Positions 1-13,600 of a stretch of DNA of 64,000 bases are shown here, one piece after another (position 1 is the stretch's first letter; every line of letters begins with the position of its first letter). This stretch comes from Trema orientale (Eukaryota > Streptophyta > Magnoliopsida > Rosales > Cannabaceae). The stretch is from the NCBI GenBank assembly GCA_002914845.1, contig JXTC01000150.1, positions 557,962-621,961 of the forward strand, read 5' to 3'. Both the position numbers and the translations under genes were made by a program. The notes beneath the pieces are model-generated. The model worked only from the letters and a program-made list of their open reading frames with translations. It was not told the DNA's origin and did no database searches.

Positions 1-1576
1 AACTTTTTTTGTGTGTTTTTTTAAAATAACATCTTTAATTAGGAGTGTCAAAACATTTTGATTAACCTATAGTCAAGAGTTTCTTGATCATGAAAAATCA
101 TTTCAAGGTCAAGAAGCTCATGACTATAGATCAAAACATTTAAAACTTCTAAAAATGTCATGTTCAAAGAAATTTGCAAAAGAAGTCATTTCGGCTCAAG
201 TTAGTCTTATCCATGTCTTATTCCCCTGATTTTTCAATCCAAATGTTGAGAAAAATGACTTGAATAGGACCAATTTGGGCTAAAATGACTTTTCTGTGTA
301 ATTTTCTAAAAATGATATTTTTAGGAGTTTCAAGAATTTCTTGACGATAGGTCAAGAGTTTCTTGACTATAAAAAAAACCATTATTTAGACTTTTTCATA
401 GTCAAGAAATTTTTTGACTAGGTCAAAACATCATTAACTCTCCTAAAAATATCATTTGAAAAAAAAAATAGGAAAAAGATACCCAGTACGAACTTTGAAA
501 TAATAATACCAAAAATACGATTCCACCGTATCTTACATATTTTCATACAATCTTTCTCAAAAGAGTACGACCTGCAAGCTCTCTTTCTCTCTTCCCTTTT
601 CATTTAGCTCTTGCTCGCTCTCTCCCAGACCTCAATTGCCATTGTCGCCCATTTCCCTAACCCACTTAATTTGAACCCAGTTGCCGATGTGAAAATCAAA
701 GAATGGAGAAGACAACTTCAAGATCGACAAGCTCAACTCCATGTAATTACTTGTCGAGCATGTTCAGTTTGTTCGTGAACTGTGGATTTTCATCTGGGTC
801 TTATTTGATTTGAGATAAAAAAATTGAATAGAATGACGGGAATTTGGGATTCTGTTAATTGTTTAGATAATTTTTTTGGTTATGCTTTAAGCTTGGGAGA
901 ATTTAATTGATTCTTTTTAGATGCTATAGTGGGAATAATATATAATATATTTTCCTCCGATTTTGTCTTTGCACTTTATTGGTATTTGTTTATTTTATTT
1001 GGAGGAGAAACTAGTCTGAATCATGAGAAATATATAATTTTCATTGAGTCTCATCACATGAAATAGGAAATCATTTTAATTTAGCTTTATATCATATGTG
1101 TTTATGATCTTATCTATGCATTTGAACTTTGTCTATAAGATATGCTTGAAATCTATCGTTTCTTTTACATCCTCTTACATTTATGAAATTTTGGTAGCTT
1201 TTGTTCTAGAGAAAATGCCAAAATAGTGTGAAAATTCATTTAGAATTCATTGTATGATTTCTTTTCCCTGTATCCACTAATTACTAGAGAATTCACATTG
1301 ATATATGGGTTTTATTGGCTAATCATTTTTTAAGCATGCATCATCAATTTACGAGGGCATTGGGTTTAGCTAGTACTAAAACTTTAAGAAGTTCAATAGT
1401 CTATCTTGTAACTAGGAAAAAATAACTGCAAGTGATTGAAATATATAATTTTAGGATTTATAGTTTCATTTCTCGTATGTGAATTATGTCTGTTGAGGGC
1501 GCCTTGCCATCAAATCTTTGATAAGAAACCAAATTGGTTATTAATTGGTTTCTTGGTTTGTTAGGGGAAAATGTTC
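1..1576. other. AT-rich stretch with a possible degraded exon
   Basis: No confident gene. Bases 1-480 repeat short TCAAGA / TTTCTTGACTA motifs on both strands. Around 540-760 the base composition becomes exon-like: pyrimidine-rich leader-like DNA, then an ATG at 702 and, in another frame, a hydrophilic run reading NGEDNFKIDKLNSM before a possible GTAATT donor near 743. Near 2637-2670 and 2790-2850 there are two more short hydrophilic reading stretches after AG acceptors. They could be remnants of one multi-exon gene, but they do not join into an open frame and I do not recognise them. Bases 800-1570 hold nothing I can name. Confidence 0.15.
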
Positions 1577-2065
1577 AGGAAACTAAACTGGTTTCTAGAA
1601 AACTTTTGTGGTTTCCTGTGATTTAATTAGGTACAGGATATTATGCAAAAAAGAAACCAAACTGGTCTCTGTTAGCTATAGAGTATTCATGTGATTTACT
1701 TAGTTGTAGGGTATTCTACAAAATAGAAACTACAATGATTTCCAAACTTTCTTGGTTTCCTATGATTTACTTAGCTACATGGCATTCTACTAAAGGAAAC
1801 GACAATGATTTCCAAGAAACCTTCGTGGTTGTCTATGATTTACTTAGTTATATGACATTCTATAAAAAAGAAACCACAATGGTTCTCAGAAAATATTCAT
1901 GATTTCCTATGATTTACTTATGTACGGAACATTCTACTAGAGAAAACCAAACTGGTTTCCAGAAAACCTTTGTGGTTTCTTGTGATTTGCTTATGTACAG
2001 GACATTCCACTAATAGAAAACCAAATTGGTTTCTAGAAAACCTTTGTAGTTTCCTCTTTAAAAAA
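1577..2065. repeat. diverged minisatellite, about 73-bp unit, 7 copies
   Basis: Seven consecutive units begin near 1577, 1651, 1722, 1795, 1869, 1940 and 2014. Each starts with GAAACCAAACTGG-like sequence, runs through a TTTGTGGTTTCCTGTGATT core and ends in ACAGGACATTCTACTA. Units differ from each other by many substitutions, so the array is old. Each unit carries a small inverted motif (AAACCAAACTGGTTT), so single strands could form short hairpins. Confidence 0.8.
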
Positions 2066-2394
2066 AGATGGCTTATTTACTAAAATGCCACCGCATTTTC
2101 TAGCTCCCAAAATATTTAGAAAAATACCCTAAAAAAGTCGTACAGAATTTTTATTATTTCTGAAAGTTCGTAAATTTGGTAATATTTTTTGAAAAATATG
2201 TAAAAGTGTCCAAAACTCATAAAAAATGCTCAAAAAAGTAATTTTGGCCCAAGTTAGTCCTACCCATATCCTTTTCTCAAAAGTTGACAAGGAGGTCCAA
2301 ATGGTCTAAATTGTCACCATACTATTTCGAATAAATTAGGTGAATACCACTTTTTTTTCCTCATTAATTAAATCTACCACCATACTACTTTTTA

Positions 2395-2535
2395 AAATGA
2401 ATTCTTGATGAATTCTTGACGATCTTGACGGATTCTTGACAGATTCTTGACGCCAGTGGTAATCTTGACAGATTCTTGATGGATTCTTAACGGATTCTTG
2501 ATGAATTCTTGATAAATTCTTGACTAATTCCCTCC
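2395..2535. repeat. short tandem repeat, about 11-bp unit GATTCTTGACG
   Basis: The motif GATTCTTGA(C/T)(G/A) recurs about ten times with small variations between 2395 and 2525. The unit resembles the TTTCTTGACTA words scattered through bases 50-410, suggesting a common origin. Confidence 0.7.
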
Positions 2536-3404
2536 GAAAAGTGATAGAATCTAATAGTGGTGGTAAATTTAGTTAAACATTTGAAAAAAGTGGTAATTGT
2601 CTACTTAACCTACTATTTCTTTGTCAATTGTTGGACTTCAGGGCTCAAATAAAGGCATCCAATACGAAACTGATGCTAAAGGGAGAAAAGGATAGAAATA
2701 AGATTCATCCCAGATGGTCATGTAATTAGGAAAATGGAAATTTCTTTTGGACTTTACTTGCCTACAATAACTTTTTCTCTTTCCAGGGGCTTTTAGAGAA
2801 CGAGGTGCTATGCAAGAACTCGAATACAAAATCTACAAGGGTTTGTGACCAATGGAATCAATGACATCATATTGAGGATCTGATTCTGTTATGAAATCCG
2901 AGGACCATGGAGCTCGTGTAAGCTTAACTCATGGTAGTTAGTAGTTATTACCTTTTACATGAATTTTATGTGTACAATATAAAGATACACATAGATAAGC
3001 TGATATGCCATATGAGGATCTTTAGTATCGCAAAGAGAAGGGGGGAAAAATAACTTTTACAAGAGAATATGTTACCCCATATCGAGCTACTAAAATCGGA
3101 GTGGTCTCCCTTACAATCTTATCCATTTGATAAATGATTTGTCACATAAATTAGGAGCAACAAGCACATCATCAATAGTGGTCCATTTGTCTAGTTGTTG
3201 TACAAGAACACTATAGTTAATACAATGACCGTCCAAATCTTCAGCAACACTATGCCCACGCCCTGGTGGTCTAAGCAAGGCCAAGCACCACAGTTTATTT
3301 ATTTATTTTGAATGCACGTTGTTACAATTAGTGGACCCACCTGTTTATGTTTTCGTCACATCAAATTGGCGATAACTAGCAATATTGGCTTTCTAGAGAT
3401 GTTT

Positions 3405-3845
3405 TTTGCATGGAACAACCCTTGAAGGAGCATGTAATTTTTGTGGTTATCTGTTGGAATAACCAAAACCCCATGTGCTTGTTCAATGTCTAGTCAAATC
3501 CTAAAACTGAAAATTCTTTCAAACTCTTTAGGATTATTGCTTGCATTTCTATTGACATGATGCACTAAACCGCTAGAGTCTGTTCCATGACAACCCTTAT
3601 CATGGAACTTAGAAAAGTCTCTAGGGGTCAATTTCTACATGGAATTTAGTCTCTGATTAGCCCTTGAAGGACCATGTGTTTTCTGTGGTTATCTATTGGA
3701 GTAACCAAACCCCAAGTGATTGTTCAATGTCAAGATCCAAATCCTCAAAGTGAGAACACTGAAGTTGATAAAAGCCCATGTAGTTCTTTCAAACTATAGG
3801 ATTATTGCTTGCATTTCTATTGACATGATGCATTATGGTACATGA
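3405..3845. repeat. tandem direct duplication, about 245-bp unit
   Basis: A block containing CCCTTGAAGGA, TGTGGTTATCT and GATTATTGCTTGCATTTCT at 3405-3575 recurs in the same order at 3640-3840. The copies differ by substitutions and by a short insertion in the second. No open frame is shared. The surrounding 2540-3400 and 3850-4440 show no gene I can support. Confidence 0.7.
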
Positions 3846-4442
3846 TGATGCCAGAGAGCCCCACGTGCTATAGAATAGTATCTTAGTTGACTACTTACTA
3901 GTCATGTAGTTAAGTACAGATTTTTATGTAAGCTAGCTCTTCTTGTAGTGCCGTCCTAATTTCGATGAGAAGGAAAACTATTATGTAATTAAAGTTACAT
4001 GTTTTCCAGAGTCTATCTAAAGATTAATAAACTATTATTTCATAGGATCACAACTATGAAATTTTTTTGTTTATTCCAAGTAATTCTTACTAAATATTGG
4101 TCATAGAACTGCCATTATAATATTGCTATACTAAAACTTTACCATCTTAATTCTATGTTTTTCTGGCTGATCTTAAAGAGTTTCCCATGTTTAAAGTATT
4201 TTGCTTAATTTGACACAATCAAATTTTTATTGACAGTAGGAAAACTTATGAATGGTAATATACACTATAATGAAATTCAAACTCATACAAGAAGAAAAGG
4301 CGGTGCTATAATGAAATTTATCCTATATATAAGGACTACCCCGCTAAGAGTAGATAGAACAACAGAGTTGTGAGGGGATCATGAAACGGAGAAGTACTAG
4401 CTAGCTAATTAGGCACATTAATTTCGAACTTAATATTTAGAT

Positions 4443-4646
4443 CTAAGCATGCGAAGGAGCACAAGCGATACAAGCAAGCAAGAGAATCGCCGAGGAGACG
4501 CCGTCATCTTCAAGGTTAGAGCTGCTTCTCTTGAACTTGACAACTTTTCCTTTGTTACACTGCATTTGCTTCTGCTGGTGCTGAAACTGTTGCTGCTCTT
4601 GTTGCTGTTGCCTTTTCTTCATGGCTTCTTCCACTTTAGACACCAT
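4443..4646 (-). CDS. small conserved plant protein of unknown function, 67 aa
   Basis: A single-exon frame on the minus strand starts at the ATG at 4646 and ends with TAG at 4443. The N-terminal half is very rich in Gln and Lys (residues 9-28). A basic stretch KVVKFKRSSSNLEDDG (about 35-50) follows, then a short hydrophobic, Cys-containing tail ending SSAILLLACIACAPSHA. The RSSSNLEDDG-plus-hydrophobic-tail arrangement looks like a family of short angiosperm peptides I have seen annotated as hypothetical; I cannot name it. A well-placed TATA box and a pyrimidine/GA-rich leader lie about 130 bases upstream, which favours a real gene over a chance frame. The tail could be a membrane anchor or acylated, which is inference. 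Function is unknown. Confidence 0.62.
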   Translation of the reverse strand: MVSKVEEAMKKRQQQQEQQQFQHQQKQMQCNKGKVVKFKRSSSNLEDDGVSSAILLLACIACAPSHA

Positions 4647-4775
4647 TGTTATTTTCTTCTAAGTTTCTGAAACTTTAGGAACTCTACAAGTGATTTTAAG
4701 GATCAGAGAGAGAGAGAGATAAAGAAAGATGAACTGGGAAGTCCTGCATGGGAAAAGCCATACAAACTCTTGCTC

Positions 4776-4785
4776 ATTTTATAGC
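4776..4785 (-). promoter_or_regulatory. TATA box of the 67-aa peptide gene
   Basis: On the minus strand the sequence reads GGCTATAAAATGAG, a near-perfect plant TATA box about 130 bases upstream of the ATG at 4646. The intervening leader contains a GA/CT microsatellite (4707-4722). Confidence 0.6.
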
Positions 4786-7700
4786 CTTGAGTGGTACCAA
4801 AATGCCCTTGGTTTTTGCACATTATAACTTTTAATAATTGTTAGCAGGCTCCTCTTTTCAAGAAAGAATTTTTAAGATTTGTAAGACAAATATATTTCTC
4901 TATGTGCATGTGGGGTTAAGGCCATTTATTTAATGTTTATGGTATATGGGTCATTCCCTTTCTTTAGGGTGAAAACATGTTTCAGCATCTGATCTTTTAG
5001 TTTTAGCCACTCGTTTAATCACAACACCCCTACATGCATGCATCCCTATCTTTTCACTCAAAATAAAAATCTGAAACTTAAACCAACCAACCACCCCCTT
5101 AGTCCACATGTTCACCTATAAAAGTCCCTTAACTCATGAGGAAATTAAAAGCATAACAACATTATTACTAAAAAAATGTACCATGCAAGAAAATTCTGTT
5201 GAAATTAATAAGTCCAAGAATTGGAGGAGGGTTAGGCAGTAGACTGGCTAATATTTAAGGTGTGAAGAATCTGATGCATAAAAGTTTACAGTAGTACTAC
5301 TACAATCTCTTCTTTTTTTTTTCGGTAATAGTACTACTACAATATAGGATCTAGTTTATTTAACTTCTTTAATTGAATAAATACACACATTAGTCTGGCA
5401 CTTCATCATTTGCAATTTTGAAACAAATAACTCTATTCAGAACCCACTTTTTTTTATTAGAGAAATTTGCTTGCGTCTTATCATCATTATTGATATTATT
5501 TTTTACCTTTATTCTTATATACTGTACAGAAACTTAGAAGAATCATTACAGCCAATTAGAATAATCTTAGCTGGTTTCAGACACAAATTTAGTCATTTAT
5601 ATAAGACTAAGTAGTTTAACAAGGACAAAGCTATATGATTTAGCCTAGCTAATAACTTGAAATCTTAAATAAAGATAGATATCAATAAATATATAAGAAA
5701 AGTTCAAACTGTAATAATTTGCAACTATAGGCCATTGGAGAGCTTTGCCCTGGTCAATATTTGTCGTGACTCTTTGGGTGAGGGAGCTCTTCATGTGCGA
5801 AGCCATGTGACCATGTGCCCCACGTCCTCGTCCTCTTCTTGGCTGACCCTCTTCCATAGGACCATAGGGCCCAAACCCAATTCCAAAGCTTTTTTAAATA
5901 TCTATATATATATATATTCTTATATATATTTAGATATCTAACCTTAAAATTTTATTTTGCTAAGATATATACATGACTTCTAAAATGATTACTCATCTTT
6001 TTGCACTACAAAAATGTTTAGTATTTTTCTTTTCTCTTGAAAAAAGAGTTGGTTTTTGAGGATAAAAATACCCCTTCACAACTACCTAGGTTCATGTATA
6101 TATATGATCCAAGTGCATGAATTTTCCTGCTTAGCCCAAAAGAAAAGGCTTGGAAAGGGGTAAGAAAAAGAAGAGCAGAGATGAATTTTCTTGCGAATGT
6201 GAAGTAGTAATGATATGAAGAAGTACTCTCTTTCTTTTGTTTTTGTTTAGGTGAGGTCATGTGCCATGCAATTCAACTACAGAAAGCATGAAAACTCTTT
6301 CCTTTCTTAATGATTCATGGTGGGATTTTTTCTTTTTTGTTTTGTTTCCCTTATTATGCCCTATATATGTATATATATATATATATATATATCCCCTCCG
6401 GCATTTATATAAGTAAGCCACATGTACTAGTCAAATAATATTGAAGTGAATATGAAAACCAACAATCATTGTTGAGCTTATGGGGATCAATTTGTAGCCT
6501 AATAATTGAACAAGCATTGTATTAGATAAGGTTTACTTTACAATATCTTTGATAAGGAGCTCCAAGCTGCATCTTATAGTCGATCAGAAAATCTTGTGAA
6601 GAACCTAAAACCTCTATTTTGTTTCCAAATTTGCATGTGAAAAACCCATCATGGCAGATCTATGTATAAATCCATGTTAGGGGCAAGGAACAAAAAGAGA
6701 GTCAGGAATTATTTAAAAAGTTTCAAGTAGATTTTATAACACAATAGGGGTAAAGGATTCACTGATTCACCATGGGCTTTCTCTATCAATGCAAAAGAAC
6801 AAGGTCTCCAAGCTTCAATATAACTTGTCTGAAATAGACAAAGCAAAATAAAGAGAGAAATGCATGAACCCCAAAATTCTGAGCATGAAGGGGTCCATGA
6901 TTTTAGAAAATGGGGTGTTGGCCATTCCCGAAACAAAACCATATGCAATTTGGTTGGTTTTGACCACTTCCAAAAATTATAATGTAAGCAACACCATTGG
7001 ACCATTAAATGCTTATGTGCTATGACTCTAAATCCATTCCACTGTTTTTAGAAACATTTGCTTTGTAAATGCATGCTTACTTATTTTTTCTTTATTATTT
7101 CTTTCTTTTATTAAAGGACACCATAGTCCAAACTAGTGTTTGGCATTACAGACTGGATCTTTGTCATCCTACGTTCCTAGGACTGATGATCCTTCTATAA
7201 AACTTGATTTTAGTCGCCCAACTGCCTATATGATTGACCATAATTAGGTAGGTATATTGAATTGAGTTAACACATTTATTGGTGTCATATGAATCCCGTG
7301 ATATTAAATTGTTACATCAATACACCTATTATCTTATACAAATTACTTTTAAAAAAATAATTAATAGCCCATGAATTATATATGTTGTTCCGCTTCGATT
7401 TTTAAAATTTCAACTTACTAATAGATTACTTTGAATTATACAATTATTACAACAATTACTTTTTTGTCAGAAATTATTAAATTTTTAATAAAAATGAGTC
7501 ATTTACATAGCACATAGTTACCAAACTATGGCCAAAAACAAGATTCTAAATTGTTAACTTACAAAGTACTAGACTACCAAGATTTACATAATTATTATAG
7601 CAATAACCCTTTTATCACAAACTATTAAATTTTTAATAGAAATGAGTCATGTGTAAAGCACACTGATTAGTAATTATGGTCTCCCAGAATTAAATAATGT

Positions 7701-10190
7701 CCCATCATACACTTTTTCACATGACTGTTTTCCACTAAAATATATATATATATTCATAGTAATCTATTATGAAAGTTAGGGAAAAACGTGGTATAACAAG
7801 TATAATTCGGGGTCATTACTATTATTAACCCCAAAAAATGAAAAATAATATCATTTTAAGATGAGAAAATGTCATAAAATGATCTTATATTTCAATTTTT
7901 TTTTTTAACAAAATCCTCTAAAATTTTAAGAGATCTGAGAAAATCTCTTGAATTTGATTTTTTATTACAAAAATTTTGCAACTAATTTGGCTATTTTTAA
8001 AATTGAATCTTCTCATATGAACTAAATCAGGAAAATTAATAAGAAATGAAAAAAATTACTCTTAATAGATCATAGATTTATGTTTATATTACATTTTTAA
8101 TTTATATTTGGATATATAAATAATTGTTTGGAAACTATTTTATCATTTACATCGATATTTGGAAAATCAAAATGTTGTATGGAAACTAATATAGACAATT
8201 ATTAAATTTATTTTAAATCTAAATTTACTATTTACTAAGGGCAGTTTTTCATTTTCACTAATTTTCCTAATTTTGATAATATAAGAAGGTTGAATTTCAA
8301 AAATAATTAAATTACAAGGCTTTTTTGTAATAAAAAGTTTTCAAGGGTTTTTTCCCATATTCATTAAAACATAGAGAATTTTGTTAAAAAGAATTGAAGT
8401 ACAAGTTCATTTTACGACATTTTCTCTTTTAAAATAGATGAGTATTTAGATCATATATGTATGAATAGGCCATCACAATCAATAGTGGCCATGTATCAAT
8501 TGTGATGATACATGGCCAAATCATGTATTTATCAGTTTTTCCTTCTCCTCAATGAGCCAAACCACATGTGTGGTTTTTTCTTTTTATTTTAATTTTTTTA
8601 AACCGTACAGCTTGAAATGGTCAAATAAATTTGTTTGGATACACTTTTATTTTTCGTTCTCTATTTAAATAAACAAAGATTTACAAATTTTTTTTGGAAA
8701 ACATGCTTCATAACATTGGATTTTGTTTTTGTTTAAAATAATTGTAAACAAAATTTTTAAAAATAATGGAAAACCAAAAAAATTTTAAGCAAAAGGTAAA
8801 CCCAGAAAGTGGCATTTTTCTAAATAAAAATTTTTAAGTGGTATTTCGTGATAAACTTTAGGAGTGATATTTTTCTGAATAAAATTTTAATAGCATTTTC
8901 AGAGATTGTAAATTTCTAAATAAACTTTTTAAAAATAATATATTTTAAACAAATTTTTTAAATTTGCATTTTCTAATTAACGTTTATAGTTACGAAGAAT
9001 GTATATGTTTTTTGTATTTGAAAATTAAAAGTGGTTTGGTGTGTTATCAAGCAAGTTTTTTATTTTTAAAATTTAAAAGCATAAAAAGAATTTTGGTTTT
9101 TGTTTTCAGTTTTATAAAAAAAAAAAGAAAATGTATCGAAGCATGGCCTAAATCAAACTGCATTTACACATATAGTTCGGTTTCGTTCAGTTTACGTTGT
9201 TTGGAAACGAGATCAACTTTGGGCCGGCCTTATGTTTAGAGTACTGAATCAATTGCAATTTTAACCCATTTTGCTTCTAACTTAAGTTTCTTCGTTAGGA
9301 AATCATAAATTTTTCATGATAGTCACGACATTAAAAGTTGTAAGATATCAAAATTGTAATCAAGACACACAATAAACATCGATTAAGTATCCATCTTTCC
9401 TAAAAATAAAAAATAAAAAAAAATGAGCTACCAATTCTAAAATTCGGAGCAAAGTCATGCCAAGTGTGGGTAGATTCATTTAAAGAGCAAAGTGAAAAGC
9501 AAATAGCTTTGCTTACATTTTTAAAGTAATTTACATGTGCAGTACTGTTTAAAAAAAATTCTCAAATCGCAAACTGAAACAAACCGCAAGTATGAAAATT
9601 CTTAAACCAAATCAAACCATTTTATGTAGGAAAAAAGAAAAAATTGAACTAATCCACATGAATTGGTTTAATTTGGCAGTTTCCGCGGTCTATCGAATTT
9701 TTTGGACACGCCTTCTAATGCTAGACGTGTATGTCGTATTTCAGTCATTAATAGGGGTGGATTCCATATATGTTTCATGATACATGAGTACTATCTATAC
9801 TAACATTATGACTCCATGATGCCTTAATAGTGTCTATGATAACATTTCTTTTACATGATAATAGAACCATTAAAAGAAATGTAAAATGAGGAATTTTGAT
9901 TTTATAAGGTAAAAATTTCAAAAAAAAAAATGAAAATTCTAGGTGAAATTTTTTGAAAAAAAATCTCGGATTTATTAAGAAAAAATACTGCTTTCAAATG
10001 TACTTCGAAAATATCATTTTTTTACCACTTCTTGAGTAACTTGAGATAACCTGATTGCTTACTTCAGATTACCTCAAATACCTTTTGACAAATTCAAATT
10101 TTAAAGTGTAACTTTCTAAATAAATTTTAAAGGTAGTATTTCAACATAAACGTCTTTAAAAATGGTCTTTTTATAAATAAATCTTGGATT
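4786..10190. other. AT-rich intergenic DNA without a supported gene
   Basis: No gene can be supported here. It holds (TA)n tracts (about 5902-5935 and 6363-6392), poly-A and poly-T runs, and a diverged tandem duplication at about 7440-7690 (the AAATTATTAAATTTTTAATA block occurs twice). Bases 5745-5870 are locally GC-rich and open in both strands but have no start context or homology I recognise. Confidence 0.5.
6363..6392. repeat. (TA)n microsatellite
   Basis: About 14 TA units with one GT interruption, followed directly by CCCCTCC. A length-variable dinucleotide repeat. Confidence 0.9.
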
Positions 10191-10194
10191 TTTC

Positions 10195-10605
10195 GAAAAA
10201 CAATGTGTTTCTATCGCTTATACCTACAAAAATCGAAAAGAATTACAAAAATACGGAAGTTAGGATTTTTTCTAATTTTTGTACGGTTTTAATTAGAAAA
10301 ATATCACTTTTTAAAAAATATTTAGAAAATTATCATTTTTAAAATAGTTACCGGTTACCAGTTTCTGGAAACTGATTACTGAAAACTGGTTACCAATTAA
10401 TATATACCCATTATAAATATCTTTGATTACCAGTTATCAGTTTCTGGAAACTGGTTACTAGAAACCAATTACTATTTTAAAAAGTAGTATTTTTTATAAA
10501 TATTTTTTAAAAAATAATATTTTTCTAATAAAAATCGTACCGCAGCACCGTGAAAAATACAAAAGCACCGTATTTTTCCAATTTTTTCAGAAATACCATA
10601 TATTT
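10195..10605. repeat. palindromic dispersed repeat, copy 1 (GGTTACCAGTTTCTGGAAAC family)
   Basis: An imperfect inverted repeat: poly-A/T outer arms with TACAAAAATACGG and TTAGAAAAATATCAC on the left are mirrored on the right by TAATATTTTTCTAATAAAAATCGTAC. The core repeats GTTACCAGTTTCTGGAAACTGG on both sides of a central TTATAAATATCTTTG. Other copies are at 40255-40625, 48635-48985 and 49900-50255. No coding capacity, and it looks like a non-autonomous foldback or MITE-like element. Superfamily not determined, as no clear target duplication is visible. Confidence 0.6.
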
Positions 10606-13600
10606 TCTAATTTCCTCCAAAACAATTAACCCATCTGGGTTTTCAAATTTTTTGGGTCTGGGCCTGTATTTCTCTAAGAACCCAAACAATTTTGTTGCAC
10701 TATATATGACAAAATTTCTCTTGCCCTTATTATGCACTCATTGGTTATGGGCCTTGAGGCCCTTTTATTATTGGAGGCTTGAACCATTTGGGTTAAGCAT
10801 GCTGTATGAGAGGCCTGGTGTAAGGTTTGTTTAATACTGGCCCCAGGAAAATGTATGCATGTTTCATGCTCATTGCGCAAGTTGACTTATAAGAATGTAT
10901 CCAAATAATCATTCCACAATTTATATCTGTTACATTGCTATTACTTCATTTGGAAGGTTCTTAAAATTATTAGGTGAGAACGTGAGATCAACCATGAAAT
11001 CAGTAAATAAAAGGTTCTACATACTTTTCCAATGACCAAAAAGCAAACATAATGAGAGCCTGGTTATTTGTTGGTTGGGGGCAATTGCTTTGTTTTCACG
11101 TGTTCTCAAGTTCCTAAATAACGGTACACTGAAGGTTCAGCTTCACTTTCAAGTTTCAAGTATTGCGAAATGCATTATTGTTTGGCGTCACACTCACACT
11201 TTGAGTGATGATACAGACATAAATTTTTATACCAAAATTTTGACCTAAATGATACGACAAACTGCTCTTTTTTTATTTTAAATCATATGTTGTATCAAAG
11301 TAGAACTACACTATTTTAAATGTTAGTTATGTGGCTAAAAGTTTTATATTACATTTAATGTAAATTTTTACTGTCTCTACAATCATTCATGCCACTTTCC
11401 CTGTATCAAAGTTTAAGGTGCATGTTTTATCCAAATCAAATTGAAAAAGCGAAAAAAAAAAAAAAAAAACAAATGAAATATGGGCTTCTTAGCCAAATAG
11501 CCTAATTTTGGGTTTCAAAGTTTGAAAAAATGGTCTTTTTCAAACATTATCAACCGTGGCAAGTTTATTAAAAGATTTTGTAAAAAGCCAAGTTATTATG
11601 ATAATATTAATGAATTAAAGCTTTTGTTTCAATGATTTAGATGTTTGTGAAAAATCTTAAAATCAGCAACAAAATTTTTAAATATGATATATAATGGTAA
11701 TGCCTTACATCATCAACACCATGGACCTTAGGTGGAAAAAACCGAGTGTGATAGACTCCAACAGAGGTGGGGTACGGTGCAGGCCAGAGGGATGTTAAGG
11801 CAACAGGGGCATATGCCCCCTGGATTTTTCGAGAAAAAAAAATCCTTTTACATACACATATTATATATATTAGGGAATACATTACATAATTAAAACAATT
11901 TTTTCTATGAATTCCTCTCATTTCTATATTTTACCTCATTCAAAAAATTACAACTTTAGTTATTTATGTAATCATTAATAACTACCATATATGTAATTTT
12001 TGAAAAATAAAATCCTTTGATATAAGGAATAAATTAATTCATAATATTTTCTATAAATTCTTTTATTTCTATATTTGTCCTCATTAAAAAATTTAAATTA
12101 GTTATTTCATTAATCCCTAATAAATACCATATATATTTTTTAAAACTTAGTTATTTCCTTAATCCTTATTAAATACCATATACCTATTTTAATTTTTTCT
12201 TTATTAATTTCTCTTTATTATTTTTTACCTCTCTAGATTTTTCTCTTCCTAACACTTATCAAAAAATTATTTGTTTCTTAGAATTTATTATTAACAACTA
12301 GCAATTGTGATATCATTATTATATTAGGTCACATTTAAAAATGAAAAAATAACTTTTGTGTTGAATACTTGCATTGAACTTTGGGTATTTATATTGGTAG
12401 AATTATCTTAATGTTTTATATTTGTATTTTCTCAAGTTTTGTAATTTATAAATTTAAATATATGAATTTTAGATATATATATATATTACGTTGGTGACAT
12501 ATTTGTAAATCATATATCATTTTTTGCCAAAATTTTACATTTATTATAATGATTTTTTGTTATATAAAATTTTAATTTTTATTTATGTCTATCCTAAAGT
12601 TGGTATCTAGCTCCGCCACCAGTGGGTTGTATCCACCGACCAAGTATCTTTTCCTTCAAGAGGGAATCATCAATTTCAAAGTTAAACACATAACCCATAT
12701 AAACAATTTTTGTAAGGTAAATTATGTAAGAGTGTAATACCTCTAGAAAATTAAAATCATAAATATCAATTAATTGTATTACTTACATCAATATGATATT
12801 TTTATAATAAGTATTTAGACAATTAATACAAAACAAGTAAAAAATAATATATAATAAAAAATGCATTAAATGAAAAGCTAATTTTTGACCAATGTATCAT
12901 AAACTCGTGCACCAGCTAATGGGAACTATATTTTTAACCCATAATTCGCGTACTTCACTTATCTATCCAACATATATGAAAGAACTAATTTTTCAAATAA
13001 ATTGTTGACGGACATTTTCCCAAAAAATGTGTGCGGGCGGTTAAGACAATGCCAAATATGAGAAGAAATGGGTCAGGGGAGTAACCAGCTCTAACATAGA
13101 TGTGTCCAAGTACAGACTTTAAAGGTTTGAAACCATGCCTTTTTTTTTAACCACGATATTGAAACCTTTAAGCCCATCCTTTTTCATTTTTTTTCCTCTT
13201 TGTTGCGATATTGAAACCCGTCCTTTACGACTGGCCCTTTTTTCCCCCTTCAGATAAATATTTATCAACTTGCTACTTAAAACTTTCAAAACATAATATG
13301 TATTACTGTTTTAGTAGTTTTACATATAAACTGTATTTCCACAAATAAATGTAAAACAAAAAAATTAAATTTTTTATGTTTGAATATCTAATTTATTCGA
13401 ATAGTTACTCAATTTTGTTGTAGTTTTATAAGTATTAAAACTAAGCTAAAATGCGTCGAATACAGTAAAATACAAAAGATAATACGTTAAAATGCACCGA
13501 ATACAGTAAAATACAAAAGATAATGCGATCCAGTCTATACTAATTCAGTCTAGTTATACCTGTCAAACGAGTCCTAAAGTGTAATGCAACTAACTATTAA

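Noticed and set aside
4449-4670. Plus-strand Leu-rich frame opposite the 67-aa peptide gene
   Set aside because: It is the complement of the Gln-rich coding region. The minus strand has the TATA box and the conserved-looking tail.
5645-5941. Two opposing small frames and a possible microRNA precursor in a GC-rich patch
   Set aside because: No known plant microRNA sequence, convincing hairpin or start context was visible.
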